The notes: generated by a model not told the origin, from the letters alone. A stretch of DNA of 64,000 bases from Streptomyces hyaluromycini (GCF_002217755.1 NZ_BCFL01000042.1:1-64000), one strand, 5' to 3'. Shown: positions 33,095 through 41,581, numbered from the stretch's first letter. Numbers and translations are program-made.

Positions 33095-33153
33095 GCCGCA
33101 AACGGCGTGTGCTGACAGCACTAGACCGCTTGGGCATGGGACAGGGGGAACCC

Positions 33154-33990
33154 GTGAACATCGATGTACTTGGCACTCTGAACGTCCGCGAGAATGGTGT
33201 CTCCATTACTCCGACCGCGCCGAAGCCGAGACAGGTACTCGCCCTGCTCGCGCTCCGCGCCGATCAGGTGGTGTCCGTCGCCTCTCTGACCGAGGAACTG
33301 TGGGGCAGCACGCCGCCGCGCAGCGCTCGTACAATTATGCAGACTTATGTGCTTCAGCTGCGTGAACTCATCGCGTCCGCACGGGAACGGGGCCGTGAAC
33401 CAACTGGTGCGCGGCGCGCACCCAAGGCCGTTCTGGCAACGCTTCCCGGCGGCTATCTGCTCGACAGCGACGGGGGAGCCAGTGATGTGCGGGACTTCGA
33501 GCACCTCGTGGCCGCGGGTTACCGGGCGATGGACGCCGGGGATTTCCAGGATGCGGCACGGAAGCTGAGGCAGGCTCTCGGGCTGTGGACCGGGCCTGCC
33601 TTCGCGGATGTTCTGCCTGGCGAGCAACTTCAGATGGAGATCCGGCGTCTGGAAGAGATCCGGCTGTGCGCTCTCGACCAGTGCATCGGGGCAGAACTCC
33701 GGCTCGGCCGGCATCGTGATCTTCTCGCCGAACTCACCCTGTTGATAAACCGTCACCCAACCCACGAAAAGCTACGATCTCAGTACATGCTGGCCCTTTA
33801 CCGATCCGGGCGGCGCGGCGAGGCGCTGGAGGCGTACCAGGACCTGCGCGCGACGCTGGTACGAGAACTCGGACTGGAGCCGTCCGCCGAACTGCAGCGG
33901 ATCCAGCGCCTGATCCTCATGGAGGGCGCCGATGCCCCACTTGGCCGCCCCGCAGCCGGCCGCGCCGACCGTCTGGTGCGGAGCAACTGA
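33154..33990 (+). CDS. SARP-family pathway activator 1
   Basis: 278 residues from the GTG at 33154, chosen because AGGGGGAA lies just upstream and a good promoter precedes it. The winged-helix OmpR-like DNA-binding domain (1-110) has KPRQVLALLALRADQVVSVA and EELWGSTPPRSARTIMQTYV. The bacterial transcriptional activator domain (about 115-265) has LGRHRDLLAELTLLI and YRSGRRGEALEAYQDLR. SARPs bind direct heptad repeats in front of antibiotic operons. It lies 182 bp upstream of a second SARP of the same direction. A longer in-frame start (32995) exists but would overlap the promoter. Confidence 0.9.
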   Translation: MNIDVLGTLNVRENGVSITPTAPKPRQVLALLALRADQVVSVASLTEELWGSTPPRSARTIMQTYVLQLRELIASARERGREPTGARRAPKAVLATLPGGYLLDSDGGASDVRDFEHLVAAGYRAMDAGDFQDAARKLRQALGLWTGPAFADVLPGEQLQMEIRRLEEIRLCALDQCIGAELRLGRHRDLLAELTLLINRHPTHEKLRSQYMLALYRSGRRGEALEAYQDLRATLVRELGLEPSAELQRIQRLILMEGADAPLGRPAAGRADRLVRSN

Positions 33991-34063
33991 GCGACGACAG
34001 GCGGCTGACCTGCACCGAAGACCCGCGCGCACATTTTGCTTGTATTGCGAATGTTTGAGGCCC

Positions 34064-34081
34064 GCTCAAATGCGGCTCAAG
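34064..34081 (+). promoter_or_regulatory. SARP-type heptad direct repeat upstream of the second SARP
   Basis: GCTCAAA (34064-34070) and GCTCAAG (34075-34081) are spaced exactly 11 bp apart, one helical turn, as SARP dimers require. A reversed copy (TTTGAGG, 34054-34060) precedes them. This suggests SARP 1 activates SARP 2, or that SARP 2 activates itself. Confidence 0.65.
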
Positions 34082-34172
34082 GCACCGGTGTTTTCCGCGC
34101 GGTCCCGGCTAGCGTGCCAATTTGCCGACGCCTTTCCGATCAAGGAGAACCTGACGACGAACGGAGGCACCT

Positions 34173-34994
34173 GTGGAGATCAAGGTCCTGGGACCGTTGC
34201 ACGCGGAAGTGAACGGCCGCTCGATCGTCCCGACCGCCGGCAAGCCCCGACAGGTTCTCGCCCTGCTGGCGCTGCACCCGCGCCGTGTCGTTTCCGTCGC
34301 GACGCTGATGGAGGAGATCTGGGGGAATCAGCCGCCGAGGAGCGCGATGACCACGTTGCAGACGTACATCGTGCAGCTGCGCCGCTGCCTGAGCACCGCG
34401 ATGGGGCCCGAGATATCAGGCGCGGCGAAAGATGTTCTGGTCACCCGACACGGCGGCTACCTCCTACAGGTGCCGCCGGAGTCCGTGGACGTACAGGCGT
34501 TTGAGCAATTGGTCGCTGACGGCCAGAAAGCATTCGAGGAGGGGAAGGACGAGCGGGCCGCCGGCCGTTTCAGGCGCGCTCTGGCCCTGTGGCAGGGCCT
34601 GGCGCTGCTGGACGTACGACGCGGCCCGGTCCTGGAGATCGAGGCGATGCGGCTGGAACAGTCCCGGTTGGTGACCGTCGAACGCCGGATCGACGCGGAC
34701 CTGCGACTGGGCCGGCACGCGGAACTGATCGCCGAACTCGCCGAGTTGATCGCACGCCATCCCCAGCACGAAGGCCTGCACGCGCAGGCGATGGTGGCGC
34801 TGTACCGGTCCGGCCGGCAGGCGTCCGCTCTGGACCTCTACCGGAAGCTGCGGGGACGGCTCATCAACGAGCTCGGAGTGGAGCCCTCGCCGCAGCTCCA
34901 GCGCCTGCACCAGGCGATGCTCGCGGTCGATCCGGAACTCGACGTGGCCGCCGGTTCTCGGCGCGGCTCGACATTCGACCGGTACGCCGCCTGA
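34173..34994 (+). CDS. SARP-family pathway activator 2
   Basis: 273 residues, GTG with GGAGG upstream. The DNA-binding domain (1-105: MEIKVLGPLHAEVNGRSIVP, KPRQVLALLALHPRRVVSVA) and activator domain (LGRHAELIAELAELIARHPQ; YRSGRQASALDLYRKLRGRL) follow the classical order without an ATPase extension. It is a close paralogue of SARP 1. An 11-bp-spaced heptad repeat about 90 bp upstream points to hierarchical or auto-activation. Ten bases after its stop a transposase remnant begins. Confidence 0.92.
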   Translation: MEIKVLGPLHAEVNGRSIVPTAGKPRQVLALLALHPRRVVSVATLMEEIWGNQPPRSAMTTLQTYIVQLRRCLSTAMGPEISGAAKDVLVTRHGGYLLQVPPESVDVQAFEQLVADGQKAFEEGKDERAAGRFRRALALWQGLALLDVRRGPVLEIEAMRLEQSRLVTVERRIDADLRLGRHAELIAELAELIARHPQHEGLHAQAMVALYRSGRQASALDLYRKLRGRLINELGVEPSPQLQRLHQAMLAVDPELDVAAGSRRGSTFDRYAA

Positions 34995-35004
34995 AACCGG
35001 CATC

Positions 35005-35862
35005 GTGCTGGTGGACGCGGTGCTGTGTGCGGACGGCCCGGTGAAATCGCCGGTGGATCTGACGCTGGCGCCCGAACACCGCCGTGGGCACGGCGCGTTG
35101 TACGGTGCCCTCAACCGCGGCGGGTTGGACGTCGGCCGTCTACGGACGGCGCTGGCCGGGTTGCCGCTGCCGCGTTTCGAGGGCGGTCGCCTGGTGCTCG
35201 CGGTCGGCGTGTCGCCGTGGCCGCGCTCGGACGCTCCCTGCTCGGACCAGCGGCTGTTCTGCCACGTCTGCGGCCGGGCGAGGACAGCTTCGCAGCTCAT
35301 CCCGGGCTGGCCCTACTCCTTTGTCGCTGTGCTGGAGCCCGGTGCCACCTCGTGGACCGGGATCCTGGACGTGGTCCGGCTCGGGTCCGAGGACGATGCG
35401 ACCGCGGTCACCGCCGCCCAGCTCCGGGCCGTGGTGGAGCGGCTCGTCGCGGCCGGCCAGTGGGCGCCTGGGGACCCCGTCATCACGATCGTCATGGACG
35501 CCGGCTATGACGTCACCCGCCTTGCCTGGGTACTGCGCGATCTCCCGGCGGAGCTGGTCGGCCGCAACCGTGGCGACCGGGTGATGCGGCTGCCGAAGCC
35601 GACCCGCGTCCACGACCCCAAGGGCGGGCGCCCGCCCGAGCACGGGCCGGAGTTCCGCTTCGCCAAACCCGAGACCTGGCCCGAACCGGAGACCATCACG
35701 GCCACCGACACCCTGAACTACGTCACCGCCGCCACCCTGTCGAACAACGGTGAGTTCCTGAAGCTCCCCGGGGCGGGCGCCCGCCGGTCGGAAGTGCGGC
35801 CACCCTGGTCCCTAGCACCTTTCGAGCCTTCCTCTTGCACCCTTGTGCAAGGTGGTCTGTGA
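35005..35862 (+). pseudogene. NF041680-type transposase remnant, copy 2
   Basis: 285 codons without the normal N-terminus. It contains VDLTLAPEHRRGHGALYGAL, the DDE strand LVLAVGVSPWPRSDAPCS, TIVMDAGYDVTRLAWVLRD and RGDRVMRLPKPTRVHDPKGG. The last 45 codons (after about 35720) are not transposase-like, so both ends are lost. Copy 1 sits at 11.2-11.9 kb in the same orientation. Confidence 0.75.
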
Positions 35863-35926
35863 CCCGTATCACTCACGCCGCAGTCCGGCGCCACTCCTGC
35901 CGGGGTCGGGCGAACAGGAGGACCAC

Positions 35927-36067
35927 GTGGACGACATGGATGAGGACGCCGGCTGGAATTCCCGGGAAGGGGTAGAGCTGTCACCACCCCACTGGCCACC
36001 GCTCCGGCTCGCCGGTATCGATGAGGACGACGCCTGGGAATCCCACGTCGTGCGCGGGATCGACTGA
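35927..36067 (+). CDS. Small acidic ORF
   Basis: 46 residues, preceded by AGGAGG five bases upstream. The peptide is very acidic (VDDMDEDAGWNSREGVEL; AGIDEDDAWES). It lies just before a DUF6059-type gene. It may be a small regulatory peptide or a remnant; no family is known to me. Confidence 0.4.
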   Translation: MDDMDEDAGWNSREGVELSPPHWPPLRLAGIDEDDAWESHVVRGID

Positions 36068-36167
36068 CACCCGGCACCCGTGTTCCTGACGTTCGACCGG
36101 GACACGAGTGGACCTTGACAGTCTGTGCAACTGGCATGGCATAGGGCACAGGTGCGAAGGGGTCGAC

Positions 36168-36482
36168 ATGAAACGGTTCGTCCGGCCGGGGTGGGCAGCG
36201 GGCTTCCTGCGCGGGCTCGGGCGGTCCCTGATATGTCTCGGGGCCATCCACACCGGCCCGATCGTGCTCCAGTACTACGTGCTGCACGAGCGAGCGCCGG
36301 ATCCGCACGCCCGTGATCCCTTCGCCAGGTACGCCGAGGGAGGGCTGCGGCTGCTGCCTCCGGATGCCTCGGGCCCGTCGCCGTACCACCCCGAGCGCCT
36401 TTGTGCGGACATGTCGCTGTCCGAGACGGAACAGCTGCTGGCTCGTGAATTATGGCCGCCGGACGGCTACAGACTGCTGTGA
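36168..36482 (+). CDS. DUF6059-like small protein
   Basis: 104 residues from ATG 36168. The N-terminal part is hydrophobic and basic (GFLRGLGRSLICLGAIHTGP), suggesting a membrane-proximal helix. The C-terminal block HPERLCADMSLSETEQLLAREL is the hallmark I associate with the DUF6059 family, which is often found beside antibiotic regulators in Streptomyces. The role is unknown. A 23-codon ORF follows 31 bp later. Confidence 0.6.
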   Translation: MKRFVRPGWAAGFLRGLGRSLICLGAIHTGPIVLQYYVLHERAPDPHARDPFARYAEGGLRLLPPDASGPSPYHPERLCADMSLSETEQLLARELWPPDGYRLL

Positions 36483-36513
36483 CCACATCACCTGTCGCGG
36501 GCGGGAGCACGCC

Positions 36514-36585
36514 ATGGACGATGTGAACCGGGACATTCGCATCCGCGGGGTACGGCAGCAGCCCGAGTGGAGCGATCTTCTGTAG
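36514..36585 (+). CDS. 23-residue ORF, probably a gene remnant
   Basis: The peptide MDDVNRDIRIRGVRQQPEW plus four residues starts with ATG after GGGAG. It resembles the opening of small Streptomyces hypothetical proteins (DIRIRGVR...), cut short by a TAG. It is probably a truncated relic at the edge of the mobile-element zone. Confidence 0.3.
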   Translation: MDDVNRDIRIRGVRQQPEWSDLL

Positions 36586-36782
36586 TTACGCAGGGTAGGC
36601 CGGGAACCGGCTGCCCAGCCCGCCCTCGTACGCGCCGAGGAACCGCAGGAATGCACGCGCGAGCACATCACGCGCAAGGCCGCCCCGCTCCCGGCCCGTC
36701 GAAGTCGTCGGCGGCGCCGAACTGCCCGTGTTCCGCGCGCACACGGTGAACGGCCCGGAGCCGGACCCGGACCCGGTGGCCA
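36586..36782. other. Intergenic scrap before the first MITE
   Basis: No supported gene; Arg/Pro-rich readings in all frames. It lies between the DUF6059 region and MITE copy 1. Confidence 0.35.
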
Positions 36783-36955
36783 GGGCCTGTCTGACAATTC
36801 CCGTCTGCCTCGCGACACCATGCACGCACTCTCGCCGCACCGGGCGCAGACCCAAGTAGGTCCAGTACGAGGGCCTACGCCCGGCACGCCGAGAGCACGC
36901 ACCTGACGCCGCGAGGCCGCCCTCCGGGCGACGACGGGAATTGTCAGACAGCCCC
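36783..36955. mobile_element. MITE copy 1 (173 bp)
   Basis: The terminal inverted repeats GGGCCTGTCTGACAATTCCC (left) and the complementary GGGAATTGTCAGACAGCCCC (right) carry one or two mismatches. The interior is about 130 bp with no full transposase. The whole unit is nearly identical to the reverse complement of copy 2 at 47357-47529 (two interior differences noted by eye: near 36816 and 36859). It is followed by CTAG and directly by an IS110-type remnant. Confidence 0.85.
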
Positions 36956-36960
36956 TAGGG

Positions 36961-37215
36961 CCGGCCGACCGGCACCGGATCTGCCGCAGCGGCGACCGGC
37001 AGTTCAACCGCGTGCTGCACACCATCAGTTTGATCCGGAGGCGACTGGACCCGGCCACGAAGACGTACGTCGCCCGCAGAGCCGTCGGGGGCAAGACCTC
37101 CCGTGACGCCCAGCGGTGCCTCAAGCGTGCCATCTGCCGTCAGCTCTTCAAAACTCTCGAACGCGCCGGTCACGACAGCGGAGCGGATCGTGAAGATCTC
37201 CCTCAGGCAGCTTGA
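36961..37215 (+). pseudogene. IS110-family transposase C-terminal remnant
   Basis: The open frame reads RICRSGDRQFNRVLHTISLI, RRRLDPATKTYVARRAVGGK, DAQRCLKRAICRQLFKTLE. This is the Ser-containing C-terminal Tnp_IS110 domain minus everything before it. It begins immediately after MITE copy 1, so the MITE marks the deletion junction. Confidence 0.75.
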
Positions 37216-37224
37216 CGCGATACA

Positions 37225-37560
37225 GCGGCCTCGGGGCAGCAGCAGATCGACCTGTTCGGTACCGCCGGACGCGTCGGCTTCTGCAACACCTTCGCGCTCA
37301 CCTGAGAACGCGACGAGTTCGTCCCGGACGGCCTGGGCCCGGTCCGGGTCAGCCGGGACGCGGTCGCCGGGGAGGTGCACGCGTTGCGCGGACCGTCCTT
37401 CGCCGCCGTGTAATTCCACCTCGAATCCGTGCTCACTCTAGGCGGGCCCCGCATCGTGGGCACGACCCTGGCCGACCTGCTGGCCTCCGCGCCGGCGCCC
37501 GCCGCCCGAACTTTTCCCTCGACGGTCCTCCGGTCACGGCACAGCTCCCCTACGACGTGT
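37225..37560 (+). pseudogene. phzE: phzE remnant (glutaminase domain C-terminus)
   Basis: One frame reads QIDLFGTAGRVGFCNTFALT, stop, ERDEFVPDGLGPVRVSRDAV, HALRGPSFAAV, stop, FHLESVLTLGGPRIVGTTLA. This is the end of a PhzE-type 2-amino-2-desoxyisochorismate synthase: the final segment is the glutaminase motif QFHPESVLT with Gln mutated to a stop and Pro to Leu. Two in-frame stops and the missing first 500 or so codons make it a clear pseudogene. It sits immediately upstream of phzF, as in phenazine operons. Confidence 0.78.
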
Positions 37561-37570
37561 GAGGAGGCGC

Positions 37571-38911
37571 ATGCACCCGTATGTCGTCGACGCGTTCGCC
37601 GAGCAACCCCTCAGCGGAAATCCGGTGGCGGTGTTCTTCGGCAGCGACGACCTGAACGCCCAGCAGATGCAGCGCATCGCCCGGGAGATCAACCTCTCGG
37701 AGACCACGTTCGTGCCACGCCCACGCCGGCCCGGAAGCGATGCCCGCGTGCGCATCTTCACGCCCATCTGCGAACTCCCCTTCGCCGGGCACCCGCTACT
37801 CGGGACCGTCGTCGCCCCGGGGCTGCGGACCGAAGGGGACCGGCTCCGGATAGAGACCGCCACGGGCGTCATCCTCTTCAGCCCGGAACGCGCCCCGGAA
37901 TGCGCCGACGAAGTGGCGATCTGGGCGAGCGTGCGCCGGCCGGTGCCCGTGGGGCAGCCCTTCGACCGCACCGGCGAGCTGTTGCAGGCGCCGGGCGTGA
38001 GCACCTCGACCCTCCCGGTGGAGATGCACGTGAGCGGCCCCAGGCATGTCCTCGTCGGCCTAGAGAGCACGGAGGCCCTGGCGAAGGTGAACCCCGATCA
38101 CCGTGCCCTGTCCCGCTTCCCCGACCTGGCGGTCGACTGCTTCGCCGGAGGCGGGACCGTCTGGCGCAACCGCACGTTCTCACCCGCCCACGGAGTGGTC
38201 GAGGACGCGGCCACCGGATCCGCCGCCGGTCCCCTTGCCATCCATCTCGGCCGTCACGGTCTCAGCACCTGCGGGCGGCGCATCGAGATCGCGCAGGGCG
38301 TCGAGATCGGCCGTCCCTCGCCCATGGGCGCATTGGTCCACGGACAGGGCGACCGGGTCGACTCCGTCGAGGTCCTCGGCCACGGCGTCCTCACCGTCGA
38401 AGGGCGTCTCCATGTCTGTCCCGTCCCCGTCGACCAAGACCTCCGGCGTGGTGGACGGCCGTCGTACCGCCAGCCGCTCCGAGTCGCCCACGGGCACCGT
38501 GGAAGTGCGCCTCCCCGAGTACCGCGTGCCGCCTGCCGAACCGATGGGGCTGCTGGTGCCGTGGCTGGAGCGAGGCGCCGCCCTCGGCCAACCGGAGCCC
38601 CTCGCGCTGGCCTTGGCCACGGCCGGCCCCCGGGGCCGTACACCGTCCCGCATCGTGGTGCTGGGCGCGGTGACGGAAGCCGGGACCGGCTTCGTCACCC
38701 ACGCCGACAGCCGAAAGTGCCGGGAACCGGCCGGGAACCCGTGGGCGTCCGGCGTCCTGCACCGGAGGGAGTGCATCCGGCAGATCACGTTCGCCGGCCC
38801 CGTGCACCGGCTGTCCGACGCGGACGCCGCAGCCCTGTGGTTCGGATGGCCTGTCTTCACGCATGCCATGAACACGGCCTCCTGCCAGAGCCGGCCGCCG
38901 GATGGCCTTGA
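37571..38911 (+). CDS. phzF: PhzF-like isomerase with a lost stop codon
   Basis: ATG with GAGGAGG seven bases upstream. Residues 1-280 form a full PhzF family protein (trans-2,3-dihydro-3-hydroxyanthranilate isomerase type): YVVDAFAEQPLSGNPVAVFF, the catalytic Glu region REINLSETTFV, RIFTPICELPFAGHPLLGT, and GVVEDAATGSAAGPLAIHLG. The family normally ends near GHGVLTVEGRLHV (about 38411). Here the frame runs on for another 165 Arg/Pro-rich codons through the phzG region, so the natural stop has been lost or shifted. The 1-280 part may still fold. It sits between phzE and phzG remnants in canonical phenazine order. Confidence 0.72.
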   Translation: MHPYVVDAFAEQPLSGNPVAVFFGSDDLNAQQMQRIAREINLSETTFVPRPRRPGSDARVRIFTPICELPFAGHPLLGTVVAPGLRTEGDRLRIETATGVILFSPERAPECADEVAIWASVRRPVPVGQPFDRTGELLQAPGVSTSTLPVEMHVSGPRHVLVGLESTEALAKVNPDHRALSRFPDLAVDCFAGGGTVWRNRTFSPAHGVVEDAATGSAAGPLAIHLGRHGLSTCGRRIEIAQGVEIGRPSPMGALVHGQGDRVDSVEVLGHGVLTVEGRLHVCPVPVDQDLRRGGRPSYRQPLRVAHGHRGSAPPRVPRAACRTDGAAGAVAGARRRPRPTGAPRAGLGHGRPPGPYTVPHRGAGRGDGSRDRLRHPRRQPKVPGTGREPVGVRRPAPEGVHPADHVRRPRAPAVRRGRRSPVVRMACLHACHEHGLLPEPAAGWP

Positions 38912-39111
38912 CCACGTCGCCGAGCCTGCGGGCCGGCGCCCGCAGGCTCGGCGAGCCGCAGCGGGCACTGCCCCGCCCCGGGAGGTTCGCGGCCTACCGG
39001 CCAGCGACCGATTCCGTGGAGTTCTGGGCGAACGGCACCGACCGACTGCACGAGCGGCTCCGTTACGACCGCACCGCCTGCGGCTGGCAGGCCAGCAGAC
39101 TCCAGCCCTGA
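38412..39111 (+). pseudogene. phzG: phzG remnant with a frameshift
   Basis: ATG 38412 overlaps the expected end of phzF. The frame reads a PNPOx-type flavoprotein: LLVPWLERGAALGQPEPLAL, THADSRKCREPAGNPWASGV, LHRRECIRQITFAGPVHRL, NTASCQSRPPD. Near 38900-38935 the frame shifts and continues as ARRLGEPQRALPRPGRFAAY, FWANGTDRLHERLRYDRTAC and a terminal WQASRLQP, the classic PhzG ending. PhzG oxidises phenazine precursors with FMN. A single indel inactivates it. Confidence 0.78.
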
Positions 39112-39164
39112 ACCGTCGATGCGTCACGTCGAGGCGGCCGCATCCCCGAAGAACTGGAGGACCC

Positions 39165-40055
39165 ATGGCGCTGTGGCCGACCGCACCGTCCTGGCCCGGT
39201 ACATCCCCGTCGGGGTTCACCATGTCATCGGACCGGCTCGACCTGTGGTTCATCCGCAGCCCCAGCGGCGGCGGACGGCGAGCCCTGGACCTGTCCGCGC
39301 TGGACGACGGCGAGCGGGCGCGGGCTGACGCCTTCCGCAGACAGGCCGACAGGCTGCTGTACGCCGCCGCCCACGCCGGGCTGCGCCGCCTGCTCAGCCG
39401 GTACACCGGTCATGACCCGCAGTCCCTGCGCTTCATCCGCGAACCGTGCCCGGGCTGTGCCGGGCCGCACGGCCGTCCTGCCGTGGCCGACCCGCCGGTG
39501 CCGCTGCACTTCTCGCTCTCCCACAGCTTCGGCGTGGCCCTGGTGGGCTTTGCGCCGGTGCCCGTGGGCGTGGACGTGCAGCGGCTACCCCGCGAACACA
39601 CTGTCGAGATCTGTACGCCGGCCCTCCACCCGGGCGAACGCGCCGAACTAGCCGCGGTGCCGCCGGCCGACCGCCGGGCCGTGTTCGGCTGGCTGTGGAC
39701 CCGCAAGGAGGCCTATCTCAAAGGTCTGGGCGTCGGCCTGAGCCGTGGGGCGATACAGGACTACCTGGGATTTCGCGGATCGGAGCACCCGGTGGACTGG
39801 ACGGTACGCAGCATTCCCTGCTTCCCGGACTACGCCGCCGCAGTGGCCGTACGCCACCCCGCGCCCACCGCGGCCGGGGTGCGGTGTGTTCCGGCGCGTT
39901 GGCTGGATTCTACCGATGCCTGGCGTGTGGAGGGCGCCCCGGCAGGCGTGCGGATGCCCCTGGCAGCGGCGGGCCGCGCCCTTTCGTCTGATCTCCCATG
40001 GAGGACCCCATGTCCCGGACAACCCAGAGCCTGCACCACCGCATTGACGAGCTGA
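39165..40055 (+). CDS. Sfp-type 4'-phosphopantetheinyl transferase
   Basis: 296 residues from ATG 39165, picked for its strong GGAGG site; ATG 39222 is an alternative that matches the usual N-terminus better. Motifs: HFSLSHSFGVALVGF (motif P2 with Ser-His), VGVDVQRL (Mg-binding Asp), and WTRKEAYLKGLGVGL (the W-x-x-KEA-K core). It activates the acyl carrier protein of the polyketide synthase from CoA. Its 3' end overlaps the carboxylase gene by 46 bp, coupling the two. Confidence 0.93.
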   Translation: MALWPTAPSWPGTSPSGFTMSSDRLDLWFIRSPSGGGRRALDLSALDDGERARADAFRRQADRLLYAAAHAGLRRLLSRYTGHDPQSLRFIREPCPGCAGPHGRPAVADPPVPLHFSLSHSFGVALVGFAPVPVGVDVQRLPREHTVEICTPALHPGERAELAAVPPADRRAVFGWLWTRKEAYLKGLGVGLSRGAIQDYLGFRGSEHPVDWTVRSIPCFPDYAAAVAVRHPAPTAAGVRCVPARWLDSTDAWRVEGAPAGVRMPLAAAGRALSSDLPWRTPCPGQPRACTTALTS

Positions 40056-41575
40056 CCGACCGAAAGCGGGCCGCACGGGATGGTCCCGGTGCCGCCGCCA
40101 CCGAGCGCCAGCACAGCAAGGGCAAGCTGACCGCGTACGAACGCATCGACCTGCTGCTCGACAAGGGATCGTTCACCGAGGTGGAGCAGCTGCGCCGGCA
40201 CAGGGCGACGGGTTTCGGGCTGGAGCACAAGAAGCCGGACGGCGACGGAGTCGTCACCGGCTGGGGAACGGTGAACGGCCGTACCGTCTTCGTGTACGCC
40301 CATGACTTCCGCGTCTTTGGCGGGGCGCTCGGCGAAGCGCACGCCGAGAAGATTCACAAAGTCATGGATCTGGCCGCGGCCGCGGGGGCGCCGCTGGTGT
40401 CACTGAACGACGGTGCGGGAGCCCGTATCCAGGAGGGGGTTTCCGCACTGGCCGGCTATGGCGGAATCTTCCGGCGCAACACGCGTGCGTCCGGGGTGAT
40501 TCCGCAGATCTCCATCATGCTCGGCCCGTGCGCAGGCGGCGCCGCCTATTCGCCCGCACTCACCGATTTCGTGTTCATGGTGCGCGACACCGCGCAGATG
40601 TTCATCACCGGGCCGGACGTGGTCCGGGCGGTGACGGGCGAGAAGATCACCCACAACGCGCTGGGCGGTGCCGATGTGCATGCCGGCAGTTCCGGCGTGG
40701 CCCACTTCGCCTACGACGACGAAGAGCACTGCCTGGAGGAAGTGCGATACCTGCTGTCCCTGCTGCCCTCGAACAACCGTGAGATGGCGCCCGTTGTACC
40801 CACCGACGATCCGGCGGACCGGCCCAACGACCGGCTGCTGGACCTGATCCCGGCTGACCCGGGCCAGGCGTACGACGTCCGCGACGTCATCGAGGAGATT
40901 GTCGACGACGGCGAGTACTTCGAGGTCCATCCGCTCTGGGCGACGAACATCGTCTGTGCACTGACCCGGCTCGACGGCCAGGTGACGGGCATCGTGGCCA
41001 ACCAGCCGGTCAACCTGGCGGGTGTCCTGGACATCGAGGCGTCCGAGAAGGGCGCGCGATTCGTGCAGTTCTGCGACGCGTTCAACATTCCGCTGGTCAC
41101 CCTGGTCGACGTGCCCGGCTTCCTGCCCGGCGTTGACCAGGAGCACAACGGCATCATCCGGCGCGGCGCGAAGCTGCTCTACGCCTACTGCAACGCCACT
41201 GTTCCGCGGATCTCCCTGGTGTTGCGCAAGGCGTACGGCGGCGCCTACATCGTCATGGACTCCCGGTCCATCGGCGCCGACCTGGCGTTGGCCTGGCCGA
41301 CCAACGAGATCGCGGTGATGGGCGCCGAGGGCGCCGCCAACGTCGTGTTCAGGCGTGAGATCAACGCGGCGGACGCCCCCGAGGCCATCCGCCAGAAGCG
41401 CATCAAGGAATACAAGGACGAGCTGATGCACCCGTACTACGCGGCCGAACGCGGACTGGTGGACGACGTCATCGACCCGCGTGAGACCCGATCGGTGCTG
41501 ATCCGGTCGCTCGTGATGCTCCGCACCAAACACGCCGACCTGCCCTCGCGCAAGCACGGCAACGCGCCGCAGTGA
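40010..41575 (+). CDS. Acyl-CoA carboxylase carboxyltransferase (beta) subunit
   Basis: 521 residues, the usual length for actinomycete AccB/PccB. The N-terminal crotonase-like domain has DGAGARIQEGVSALAGYGGI and GPCAGGAAYSPALTDFVFMV (acyl-CoA oxyanion loop). The C-terminal domain has VDVPGFLPGVDQEHNGIIRR and GGAYIVMDSRSIGADLALAW (biotin-side oxyanion loop). It transfers CO2 from carboxybiotin to acetyl- or propionyl-CoA. ATG 40010 has GGAGG five bases before it. With the epsilon subunit at 32469 it would supply malonyl-CoA, as in several angucycline clusters. Confidence 0.93.
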   Translation: MSRTTQSLHHRIDELTDRKRAARDGPGAAATERQHSKGKLTAYERIDLLLDKGSFTEVEQLRRHRATGFGLEHKKPDGDGVVTGWGTVNGRTVFVYAHDFRVFGGALGEAHAEKIHKVMDLAAAAGAPLVSLNDGAGARIQEGVSALAGYGGIFRRNTRASGVIPQISIMLGPCAGGAAYSPALTDFVFMVRDTAQMFITGPDVVRAVTGEKITHNALGGADVHAGSSGVAHFAYDDEEHCLEEVRYLLSLLPSNNREMAPVVPTDDPADRPNDRLLDLIPADPGQAYDVRDVIEEIVDDGEYFEVHPLWATNIVCALTRLDGQVTGIVANQPVNLAGVLDIEASEKGARFVQFCDAFNIPLVTLVDVPGFLPGVDQEHNGIIRRGAKLLYAYCNATVPRISLVLRKAYGGAYIVMDSRSIGADLALAWPTNEIAVMGAEGAANVVFRREINAADAPEAIRQKRIKEYKDELMHPYYAAERGLVDDVIDPRETRSVLIRSLVMLRTKHADLPSRKHGNAPQ

Positions 41576-41581
41576 TCTCCC

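Noticed and set aside
32995..33153. N-terminal extension of SARP 1 with two TTA codons (possible bldA control)
   Set aside because: A consensus promoter lies inside it and the SARP homology and a good ribosome site begin at 33154, so it is probably not translated.
38412..38911. C-terminal extension of PhzF as a real fused domain
   Set aside because: The extension is Arg/Pro/Gly-rich and antiphase to the PhzG homology in the same DNA, so it is read-through of the wrong frame.
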